Shown here piece after piece: positions 1 to 5,581 of a stretch of DNA of 5,627 nt. The notes below the pieces were generated by a model that was not told where the DNA came from, did no database searches, and saw nothing but the letters and a program-made list of their open reading frames with translations. How positions within the stretch are numbered: position 1 is the stretch's first letter; each line of letters opens with the position of its first letter. Both the position numbers and the translations under genes were made by a program. Source of the stretch: an uncultured Verrucomicrobiales bacterium (GTDB lineage Bacteria > Verrucomicrobiota > Verrucomicrobiia > Verrucomicrobiales > Akkermansiaceae); contig CALABM010000106.1 of NCBI GenBank assembly GCA_937885815.1, positions 1 to 5,627 of the forward strand. Direction: 5' to 3'.

Positions 1-782
1 CGGATGCCCCTCACGCCACGCAGGGGAACCGCACGCCCGCCGCCCGTCTTGCTGGTGCGGGGGCGTATGATGACATGCCCCTCTTCCCAGTTGATATCTC
101 CATCTTGCAGACGGCTCACCTCGGTGGGGCGAATACCGCCATAGAGCATCAGGCTGAGTGAGAATCGCATATCCCGGAACTCCGGGCGGCTGGCAGCCAC
201 CTGCAGCTTTTCCACTTCCGCCGGAGTCAGTGGCTCGATGTGTTTTTCCTGCACAGCAGGCACATCGATTCGCGTCACGGGATTACTATCCGCCCATTCC
301 TGGCGAATGCCATAACTGAACACGCTGCTGAGAATCACCCGCCCCTTGCGGTAGCTACTGGGGCTGCTACTGAAGGCCGCGCTCAGAATCCGCTTGCAAT
401 CCGCCGTGCTCATGGAGCGCAGCGGCATATCCGCCGCGCCTTCCACCCGCAAAAGCCGCCGGACGAAATGCCGCAAATCCCGGCGCGTCGTCGGGCGCAA
501 ATCTTTGCGCGCCTCCACGCTCGCCCATGCAGCCGCGCCCAAGGTAACAGTATGCTCCCTCTTCTTAAGCTCCTCTGCCCCTAATTGAATGCTACTAAGC
601 GCCTTATCCACCCTGCCCTCAGCCGCCCTCACGGCAGCACAAGCAACCTGTGCCGCCTCTAATAGCGGCACCCCCGTGCTTTTCAATAACTCCAAAGCAG
701 CTAATTCCTCTCGCGTCACGCTAAAGCCACCTTGCGGCCCCCGCGCAGCGATCCGTGTGTGTGTATTTCGATTTTTTTTCAT
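1..782 (-). CDS. Tyrosine recombinase/integrase, C-terminus cut by window edge
   Basis: Read on the - strand, an uninterrupted frame gives 260 residues starting MKKNRNTHTRI and still open at the left edge. Residues about 75-175 look like an N-terminal SAM-like core-binding domain (ending near VFSYGIRQEWADSNPV). Residues about 183-260 begin the catalytic domain. The segment LMLYGGIRPTEVSRL carries the first catalytic arginine (R218), and TSKTGGGRAVPL carries the beta-hairpin lysine (K245). The HxxR, His/Trp and nucleophilic Tyr motifs should lie beyond position 1, so activity cannot be judged. The family cuts and rejoins DNA through a 3'-phosphotyrosine link, in phage or island integration, excision, or inversion of short segments. 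In-frame ATGs also exist at 791 and 806, and no convincing ribosome-binding site precedes any of them. I prefer 782 because an outward TATAAT at 805-810 would start the transcript just upstream. The gene is divergent from mod. An A8 tract lies in codons 2-4. The family call is firm; whether it integrates an island or inverts local DNA is open. Confidence 0.9.
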   Translation of the reverse strand, partial: MKKNRNTHTRIAARGPQGGFSVTREELAALELLKSTGVPLLEAAQVACAAVRAAEGRVDKALSSIQLGAEELKKREHTVTLGAAAWASVEARKDLRPTTRRDLRHFVRRLLRVEGAADMPLRSMSTADCKRILSAAFSSSPSSYRKGRVILSSVFSYGIRQEWADSNPVTRIDVPAVQEKHIEPLTPAEVEKLQVAASRPEFRDMRFSLSLMLYGGIRPTEVSRLQDGDINWEEGHVIIRPRTSKTGGGRAVPLRGVRGI

Positions 783-804
783 GTTGAACATGTGTGTGAA
801 CTTC

Positions 805-810
805 ATTATA
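805..810 (-). promoter_or_regulatory. Candidate -10 box for the integrase
   Basis: On the - strand TATAAT occupies 810-805, 22 bases before the preferred integrase ATG. A perfect TTGACA lies at 824-819 on the same strand, but only 8 bp separates the two hexamers, too short for a normal sigma70 pair. The transcript would have a leader of about 15 nt or less, which fits the absence of a ribosome-binding site. Confidence 0.3.
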
Positions 811-820
811 AGTACTGATG
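805..820 (-). repeat. Left arm of 16-bp perfect inverted repeat
   Basis: The - strand reads CATCAGTACTTATAAT, identical to the + strand at 954-969. The arms match at all 16 bases and enclose 133 bp. The arm contains the self-complementary core AGTACT and ends in TATAAT pointing toward the integrase. A 16-bp exact match within 170 bases is very unlikely by chance. It could be a recombination site of an invertible segment, a recombinase or excisionase binding site, or a regulator operator. Confidence 0.9.
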
Positions 821-839
821 TCAAAACAAAAGTACGGAA

Positions 840-867
840 TTGACTTTGTTTTCTATCGGAACATTAT
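840..867 (+). promoter_or_regulatory. Candidate promoter inside the inverted-repeat segment, reading toward mod
   Basis: TTGACT (840-845, 5 of 6 to consensus) is followed after 16 bp by CATTAT (862-867, 4 of 6). The left half of the 7-bp inverted repeat TTCTATC falls between the two hexamers, so a bound protein could control it. On the opposite strand an extended -10, TGGTATAAA (910-902), reads toward the integrase. Both are sequence-only guesses in an AT-rich stretch. Confidence 0.25.
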
Positions 868-880
868 TTTTAAGATAGAA
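851..880. repeat. 7-bp inverted repeat, possible operator
   Basis: TTCTATC at 851-857 and GATAGAA at 874-880 are perfect reverse complements separated by 16 bp. The pair overlaps the candidate promoter at 840-867 and lies inside the 16-bp repeat segment. The layout suits a dimeric regulator or recombinase-accessory binding site better than a stable RNA hairpin. Confidence 0.45.
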
Positions 881-953
881 TATTTCGCATGGCGAGAGAT
901 TTTTATACCATAGGCGCATGATACAAATTATTGATAAATCAGCTTCTGTTAGG

Positions 954-969
954 CATCAGTACTTATAAT
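954..969 (+). repeat. Right arm of 16-bp perfect inverted repeat
   Basis: The + strand reads CATCAGTACTTATAAT, matching the - strand at 805-820. The match stops sharply at both ends: GG precedes this arm and GA precedes the other, and CCTG follows this arm where GAAG follows the other. The TATAAT here faces mod. The two arms are therefore arranged symmetrically toward the two divergent genes. Confidence 0.9.
964..969 (+). promoter_or_regulatory. Candidate -10 box for mod
   Basis: A perfect TATAAT lies 167 bases before the mod start. The hexamers 16-18 bp upstream do not resemble TTGACA, so a -35 is weak or absent and an activator may be needed. A start near 975-980 would put the 9-bp inverted repeat (980-1031) at the very 5' end of the message and give a leader of about 155-160 nt. 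A second, weaker -10-like hexamer, TATACT, lies at 974-979. Confidence 0.35.
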
Positions 970-979
970 CCTGTATACT

Positions 980-1031
980 GCCGGAACAGTGGGGGCTTAG
1001 CTTCCGCTGCTTTTTGCGCTTATGTTCCGGC
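980..1031 (+). repeat. 9-bp inverted repeat at likely 5' end of mod leader
   Basis: GCCGGAACA (980-988) and TGTTCCGGC (1023-1031) are exact reverse complements enclosing 34 bases. In RNA they would make a GC-rich closing stem in the mod leader. No U-run follows (the next bases are TCTTTGCAG), so it is not an intrinsic terminator. An alternative small hairpin, ACTG/CAGT at 977-980 and 987-990, would compete with it. Confidence 0.6.
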
Positions 1032-1038
1032 TCTTTGC

Positions 1039-1051
1039 AGTGGTGTTTTGT
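1039..1051 (+). repeat. Left copy of 13-bp inverted repeat bracketing mod-res
   Basis: AGTGGTGTTTTGT here is repeated on the - strand at 5572-5560, just after the res stop codon. Together the two copies bracket the whole mod-res operon. They may be cassette boundaries, recombination scars or two copies of a binding site. Confidence 0.6.
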
Positions 1052-1057
1052 TTGCTG

Positions 1058-1083
1058 TGCTCTCTGGTCTTTGCTGAGAGCAA
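1058..1083 (+). repeat. Competing small hairpins in mod leader
   Basis: TGCTCTC (1058-1064) pairs with GAGAGCA (1076-1082) around an 11-base loop. Alternatively TTGCT (1071-1075) pairs with AGCAA (1079-1083) around a 3-base loop. The two structures share bases and so exclude each other. No U-tract follows either. This could be a leader switch, but the stems are short and chance is possible. Confidence 0.3.
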
Positions 1084-1110
1084 GTCGGGACGTTGCGTAG
1101 GTGTCACGAA

Positions 1111-1176
1111 ATGAGCAAACAGAGAGAACTAAGCAATGCCTACGTTAGACTGGATAGGAAAGAACAAAGTCATTAA
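1111..1176 (+). CDS. Possible upstream ORF overlapping the mod start (21 codons)
   Basis: ATG at 1111 opens MSKQRELSNAYVRLDRKEQSH, ending at TAA 1174-1176, in another frame from mod and overlapping its first 41 bases. TAGGTG (1098-1103) sits 7 bases before the ATG and is a better ribosome-binding site than anything before mod itself. It may act in translational coupling or as a leader. I do not recognise the peptide, and a chance ORF of this size is quite possible. Confidence 0.2.
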   Translation: MSKQRELSNAYVRLDRKEQSH

Positions 1177-2911
1177 CCATCATCAGGAAGTGCCGTATCG
1201 CATTCTGGAGCGGCAGTACAGCTTTGATGAGAACGGGCAGCATGCGGAGGATAACGGCAGCCCCAACATGATTATCCACGGCGACAATCTGGAGGCCCTC
1301 AAATCCCTGTTGCCCCGGTACGAGGGCCGCATTAAGTGCATCTACATAGATCCGCCGTACAATACCGGCAATGAGGGCTGGGTATACAATGACAATGTGA
1401 ACGACCCCAAAATCCGCAAGTGGCTTGGGGAGGTCGTAGGCAAAGAGGGCGAGGACCTCTCCCGGCATGACAAGTGGCTGTGCATGATGTACCCCCGCCT
1501 CATGTTGCTGTACAAGCTGCTGGCTGAGGATGGCTGCTTGGCTATCAGTATCAGCTACCATGAGCTCCACAATCTGGTGAGTATCTGCAAGGAAATCTTC
1601 TCTACAAGACAAGTAGTCACTGTTACTGTGCAGACCTCCGGAGGTAAGCCTAATGGTGGATTTAACTATGTACAAGAATACATTGTTTTTGTTGTTCCTC
1701 AGGATTTTGTTCCTAATGCATCCGAGGCGGCGATGAACTCCTATGCGTCTCCGTATCATGGTATGAATCTGGCTACGTTCAACCAAGTTCAACGACCTAA
1801 TCAGGCATACCCGATATATGTGGAACGTAAGACTGGCCGTCTTGTAGGAGTGGGTAAATCCTTACAGGAAAGAATCGACGAAGGAAGCTATACCGGCGAG
1901 AAAAAAGATTTTACTTTCGATGCGGAATTGGCTCCGGATGGATGTATACCCGTTTGGCCAATCACGGCAAAAGGCGACCCATGCGTATGGAGGTTGATTT
2001 CAAGCCGTCTGCTTAGAGACTGGGAAAAGGGATTTATCAAAATAGTGCCCCAAAACGGAAAGAAGGCTAAGCATCAGGCTTTTGCTATACAATATCTTTC
2101 TGAAGGAATTATAGAAAAAATAGAGTCCGGCGAATTGCAGACTTACAAATATAGTGAAGATGTTAATATTCCTACGTTAGAGGTTAAGGATTTTAAGACC
2201 GGAGGCGTAAGTATTTCCACTGTCTGGCAGAATACCGACTTCTATACTGTGCAAGGTAGTAACGAAATCACAGAGATTTTCGGAACAAAAGCCGCTTTCC
2301 AATATCCTAAGCCTTCTCGTCTAGTACAAGAAGTTTTTGAGAGAATAGCTACAGAGGATTGTATTATTTTGGATTCCTTTGCCGGTTCAGGAACCAGTGG
2401 TCATGCGGTCCTGAGACTTAATGCGGCAAAAGGAAAGAAGCACAACTTCATACTTATTGAGATGGGAGACCACTCTGAGACAGTCACATCTGAAAGAATC
2501 AAGCGGGTTATCCAAGGCTACGGGAAAGAAGATAAAAAGGTTCCCGGCACGGGAGGCAATTTCAGCTTCTACGAGCTGGGAGCTCCCTTGCTTACTCCGG
2601 AGGGCTATCTCAATGAGGCCGTAGGGGTGGAACGTATCCGGGAATACATGTGGTACATGGAGACCCGCAGCGACCTGCCGAAAGAAGGCAACGGCAACCC
2701 GCATTATCTCGGAACCAGCAACAGCACATCATACTATTTCTACTATCAGCCCGGGGAGTCCACCGCTCTGGATTACGACTTCCTAGAGACGATTCCGGAG
2801 CGAACCGAAAGCATCGTCATTTATGCAGACCGCTGCCATCTCAGCGAAAAGGAATTGACCCGCTTCGGCATCACGTTCAAGAAGATACCCCGCGACATCA
2901 CAAAACTGTAA
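1136..2911 (+). CDS. mod: Type III restriction-modification DNA methyltransferase (Mod), adenine-N6
   Basis: This 591-residue protein has the motif order of beta-class amino-methyltransferases as found in type III Mod subunits. The catalytic motif DPPYNTGN is at about 72-79 (preceded by IHGDNLEAL at 47-55). A target-recognition region of about 155-380 follows, then a motif X-like YPKPSRLVQEVF (about 390-401) and the SAM-binding FAGSGTSGH (415-423). By family knowledge it transfers methyl from S-adenosylmethionine to the N6 of adenine in a short asymmetric site, and it supplies DNA recognition for the Res partner. The start is well fixed: an in-frame TAA lies at 1130-1132, and MPTLDWIGKNKVINHH is a typical Mod N-terminus. 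The ribosome-binding site is weak (an AGAGAG-type stretch near 1120-1126). The length is slightly below that of EcoP15I-like Mods. No simple repeat tract typical of phase-variable mod genes is present in the frame. Codons of about 152-465 are clearly more AT-rich than either end. The target sequence cannot be predicted. Confidence 0.95.
   Translation: MPTLDWIGKNKVINHHQEVPYRILERQYSFDENGQHAEDNGSPNMIIHGDNLEALKSLLPRYEGRIKCIYIDPPYNTGNEGWVYNDNVNDPKIRKWLGEVVGKEGEDLSRHDKWLCMMYPRLMLLYKLLAEDGCLAISISYHELHNLVSICKEIFSTRQVVTVTVQTSGGKPNGGFNYVQEYIVFVVPQDFVPNASEAAMNSYASPYHGMNLATFNQVQRPNQAYPIYVERKTGRLVGVGKSLQERIDEGSYTGEKKDFTFDAELAPDGCIPVWPITAKGDPCVWRLISSRLLRDWEKGFIKIVPQNGKKAKHQAFAIQYLSEGIIEKIESGELQTYKYSEDVNIPTLEVKDFKTGGVSISTVWQNTDFYTVQGSNEITEIFGTKAAFQYPKPSRLVQEVFERIATEDCIILDSFAGSGTSGHAVLRLNAAKGKKHNFILIEMGDHSETVTSERIKRVIQGYGKEDKKVPGTGGNFSFYELGAPLLTPEGYLNEAVGVERIREYMWYMETRSDLPKEGNGNPHYLGTSNSTSYYFYYQPGESTALDYDFLETIPERTESIVIYADRCHLSEKELTRFGITFKKIPRDITKL
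1590..2530 (+). other. AT-rich mosaic segment of mod covering the target-recognition region
   Basis: Sixty-base blocks counted by eye give about 57% GC near 1321-1380 and 58% near 2581-2640, but only about 33-42% at 1621-1680, 1861-1920, 2101-2220 and 2281-2340. The shift coincides with the region between the DPPY and FAGSG motifs and extends just past the latter. In type III Mods this is the recognition domain. The pattern suggests exchange of the specificity region from a donor of different composition. Confidence 0.65.
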
Positions 2912-2915
2912 GGAG
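2911..2915 (+). promoter_or_regulatory. Ribosome-binding site of res
   Basis: AGGAG overlaps the last base of the mod stop codon and sits 6 bases before the res ATG. It is the clearest Shine-Dalgarno sequence in the window, and it fixes the res start and the operon link with mod. Confidence 0.85.
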
Positions 2916-2921
2916 AAGGCC

Positions 2922-5552
2922 ATGGAACTGAAAAGATATCAGAAAGAGGTCATTGCTGACCTGAAAAGGTTTCTCGAAATCCTTTGCGCAACTAGGGATT
3001 ACAAAGAAACATACACACAATTCTGGCAGGATAAGGGCTTCCCGGTTGGCTTCGGCGGCATGAAGCCGTATCAGGATATTCTCCCGGGAGTGCCGCATAT
3101 CTGTTTCAAGGTACCTACCGGCGGCGGCAAGACCTTTATCGCTTGCAACTCCATCAAGCCGATTTTTGACGCTCTCCCCACGGGCAAGGCGCGAGTGGTG
3201 GTCTGGCTGGTGCCGTCTGAGGCCATTCTGGAGCAAACTCTCAAGGCCCTGAAGAAACCGGAGCACCCGTACAGGCAGAAGCTCAATACTTGCTTTGGTA
3301 GCCGCGTGGCCGTCTATGATAAGCAACAGCTTTTGAATGGCGAGAATTTCAATATCACGACCGTCACAGAGCAGCTTTCCGTCATGGTGCTGTCGTATGA
3401 TTCCTTCCGTGGCCGCAAGGAGTCGCTGAAATCCCGTCAGGAGAACAGCAATCTGGTATCTTTTTCGCAGGCCTTGGGAGCTCCGGAAAATCCGTTGCCC
3501 GATACGGACGAAACCGCGCTTATTCAGGTCATCAACCAGCTGACGCCGCTTGTCATAGTGGACGAAAGCCACCATGCCCGCAGTAAGCTGAGCAAAGAGA
3601 TGTTGCAGAGCTTCAATCCGTGCTTCGTGCTGGATTTGACCGCCACGCCCCGCGAAGAGAGCAACATCATCTCCTATGTGGATGCCATCCAGCTCAAGCG
3701 TGAGAACATGGTGAAGCTCCCCGTCATCGTGTACAACCGCGACAAAATCGAGGAGGTGATTGCCGATGCCAAGGACCTGCGCGACCGCTTGGAGCAGGAT
3801 GCCATTGCTCAGGCCGGGGACGGAGACCTGCCTATCCGTCCCATTGTCTTGTTCCAGGCTCAGCCCCGGGGCAAGGAGGATAGTACCACCTTCGAGAAGA
3901 TAAAGAACAAGCTGGTAGCCTACGGCATCCCGGAGCACCAGATTGCCATCAAGACGGCGGACATCAACGAGCTGAAAAAAGAGAATCTGATGTCCCCGGG
4001 GAGTCAGATTCGCTACATCATCACAGTAAACGCTCTCAAGGAGGGCTGGGATTGCCCGTATGCCTACATTCTGGCATCTCTGGCCAACAAGACCAGCCAA
4101 GTGGAGGTAGAGCAGATAGTGGGCCGCATTCTCCGCTTGCCCGGGGCTGTAAAGCACGGGAAGAAGAGTCTGAACATGTCCTATGTGCTCACTTCCTCCA
4201 ATGACTTCCAGAACACGCTGGAGCGCATTGTGGCGGGCCTGAACAATGCAGGTTTCACAAAACGCGATTGCAGAGTGGCTTCCGCTGAGGATTTGCCGCT
4301 TCCTGAGCCTGAACCACAGCCCCAGCCAGTTATACCCTTGCCGGTACCGCCGGAGCCCGAAAACGAGGGAACGGATTCCGGCACGGATGACTTCATCAAC
4401 AGCGACCCCTCCAAGGTGGCCGTGCGTACACCGGAGCAAGGCACATCGGCGGTCGATGACATGCTGGCCGGAGCCTTGCAGCAGGGGGCAGACTTTGAAC
4501 AGGGCTTGGAGCAGACCGGCTCCGGCGGCGAAGAAACACATATTCCGGTAGACATTGCTGATATGAAAAGCAGATTCCAGATAAATGAAGAATTCACAGA
4601 CGAGGTGAACGGGCTTGCGCTCCCGCAGTTCTACCAGATGGCCCCCAATAGCTTGTTCTTGGATTCCTCCGGGGAGGTCCTGTTGACCAAGGAACATCTG
4701 GCATCCGGTTTCTCGCTCAAAGGGCAAGCGACCAATATCGACAGGAAAGGCGCGGACGATGACCTGTACAGCATCGACATCAAGGAAGGCAAGTCCGGCG
4801 GCGTGCCCAAGGTGTTCCGCTTGGATGAATCGGCCCAGCTGTATTTCAAGCAACAGTTCCCCAAGCTGGATGCTACGGCTAAAATCCGCGTATGCAAGCA
4901 GATTGTTCATCAGTTGATAGATTCCTTCGATTCGGTGGATTCTTCCGAGCTGGCCGCCTATATTGACGCCGTGATTGAGAACATGTCGCCGGAGCAGCTC
5001 GCCTCGCTGGAGAAATCGCCATCCGGGTTTGCCTCCCGCATCAAGAATCATGTGGTGGGCCTGCTGAATGATTTTATCCGCAAGCAATTCGATAACCGCT
5101 TGGCCACCGGGCGCATTCTGTGCCGCCCGTCCTACAGCTTCCCGGCCAGTATCTCGCCCATCGACAGCACTGCCATCTACGACAAGAGTCTGTACGAGGC
5201 TGAGGAATCCGCCAACAAGTTCGAGACGGAGCTCATTCAGGCAATCACCGGCTTACCCAATATCCGGTGGTGGCATCGCAATATCGCGCGAACAGGGTTC
5301 GCCATCAATGGCTTTATCAACCACTATCCGGATTTTATCGTGAGAACGCGCTCCGGGAAGATAGTCATCATCGAGACCAAGGGCGACCATCTGGCCAACG
5401 AGGAGACACTGGCTAAGCTGCACCTGGGCAGAGCGTGGCAAGCACAAGCCGGGCCGGGGTATCGCTATTTCCTCGTGTTCCAGGACAAGGATATCAGCAT
5501 GACCGGGGCGTACCCCATGAGCGAGTTCCTCAAGATTCTGGCTGAATTGTAA
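2922..5552 (+). CDS. res: Type III restriction-modification endonuclease/helicase subunit (Res)
   Basis: This 876-residue protein begins with a Q-motif-like MELKRYQKEVIADL and is a superfamily 2 helicase fused to a nuclease. Walker A is VPTGGGKT (64-71), motif II is DESHH (214-218) and motif III is TAT (240-242). EGWDCPYAYILAS (374-386) is motif V-like, and EQIVGRILR (397-405) is motif VI. A C-terminal PD-(D/E)XK nuclease shows PD at 803-804 and ETK at 818-820 followed by GDHL. All key residues are present, so activity is expected. By family knowledge Res joins Mod, hydrolyses ATP to move along DNA, and cuts when complexes bound to two suitably oriented unmethylated sites meet. Residues about 456-545 form a proline-, glutamate- and glycine-rich linker between the helicase and C-terminal parts. 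The gene follows mod by 10 bp and is surely co-transcribed. No terminator is visible after it. It is somewhat shorter than EcoP15I Res. Confidence 0.96.
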   Translation: MELKRYQKEVIADLKRFLEILCATRDYKETYTQFWQDKGFPVGFGGMKPYQDILPGVPHICFKVPTGGGKTFIACNSIKPIFDALPTGKARVVVWLVPSEAILEQTLKALKKPEHPYRQKLNTCFGSRVAVYDKQQLLNGENFNITTVTEQLSVMVLSYDSFRGRKESLKSRQENSNLVSFSQALGAPENPLPDTDETALIQVINQLTPLVIVDESHHARSKLSKEMLQSFNPCFVLDLTATPREESNIISYVDAIQLKRENMVKLPVIVYNRDKIEEVIADAKDLRDRLEQDAIAQAGDGDLPIRPIVLFQAQPRGKEDSTTFEKIKNKLVAYGIPEHQIAIKTADINELKKENLMSPGSQIRYIITVNALKEGWDCPYAYILASLANKTSQVEVEQIVGRILRLPGAVKHGKKSLNMSYVLTSSNDFQNTLERIVAGLNNAGFTKRDCRVASAEDLPLPEPEPQPQPVIPLPVPPEPENEGTDSGTDDFINSDPSKVAVRTPEQGTSAVDDMLAGALQQGADFEQGLEQTGSGGEETHIPVDIADMKSRFQINEEFTDEVNGLALPQFYQMAPNSLFLDSSGEVLLTKEHLASGFSLKGQATNIDRKGADDDLYSIDIKEGKSGGVPKVFRLDESAQLYFKQQFPKLDATAKIRVCKQIVHQLIDSFDSVDSSELAAYIDAVIENMSPEQLASLEKSPSGFASRIKNHVVGLLNDFIRKQFDNRLATGRILCRPSYSFPASISPIDSTAIYDKSLYEAEESANKFETELIQAITGLPNIRWWHRNIARTGFAINGFINHYPDFIVRTRSGKIVIIETKGDHLANEETLAKLHLGRAWQAQAGPGYRYFLVFQDKDISMTGAYPMSEFLKILAEL

Positions 5553-5559
5553 CCAACGC

Positions 5560-5572
5560 ACAAAACACCACT
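5560..5572 (-). repeat. Right copy of 13-bp inverted repeat bracketing mod-res
   Basis: The + strand reads ACAAAACACCACT, the exact reverse complement of 1039-1051. It begins 7 bases after the res stop codon. A nearby CACCAC direct repeat (5566-5571 and 5576-5581) overlaps it. It is not followed by a hairpin or T-run, so it does not look like a terminator. Confidence 0.6.
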
Positions 5573-5581
5573 TTGCACCAC

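Larger units (their letters stand above)
783..1135. other. Divergent intergenic control region, repeat-rich
   Basis: These 353 bases separate the divergent integrase and mod genes. No convincing long gene is present. The left half (about 800-970) is AT-rich and contains a 16-bp inverted repeat with a 7-bp inverted repeat inside it. The right half (about 970-1135) is more GC-rich and contains a 9-bp inverted repeat, small competing hairpins, four TTTGC copies and a possible short upstream ORF. It must hold the promoters of both flanking genes. I see no tRNA gene, tRNA 3' end, CRISPR repeat or known riboswitch. Confidence 0.8.

Noticed and set aside
240..843. Three + strand open frames of 64-114 codons
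   Set aside because: The first two lie wholly inside the integrase gene and the third mostly does, running into the control region. Their products are low-complexity Arg/Ala/Pro-rich, as expected from antisense reading of the integrase.
805..969. Terminal inverted repeats of a small transposable element
   Set aside because: Only 133 bp lies between the arms, and no target-site duplication is seen (the outer flanks are GAAG-type and CCTG).
980..1031. Intrinsic terminator for a leader or upstream gene
   Set aside because: The stem is followed by TCTTTGCAG instead of a T-run, and the 34-base loop is too long.
783..1135. tRNA gene, attL core at a tRNA end, or CRISPR repeats
   Set aside because: No cloverleaf, CCA-end or regularly spaced 25-40 bp repeats could be found on either strand.
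1145..2704. Antisense and alternate-frame ORFs inside mod
   Set aside because: They show no domain or initiation signal, and they are overlapped by a clearly functional mod frame.
2898..5087. A 729-codon open frame on the - strand
   Set aside because: It lies wholly antisense to res, whose motifs are complete. It shows no recognisable domain, and codon bias in GC-moderate genes often leaves the opposite strand open.
1136..5552. BREX, DISARM or single-chain type I-like (type ISP) system
   Set aside because: The two-gene layout, the Mod motif order and a Res with C-terminal PD-(D/E)XK match type III. No extra BREX or DISARM genes are present in the window.
4181..5561. Short alternate-frame ORFs inside the second half of res
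   Set aside because: They are shadows of the res frame, with low-complexity products and no motifs.
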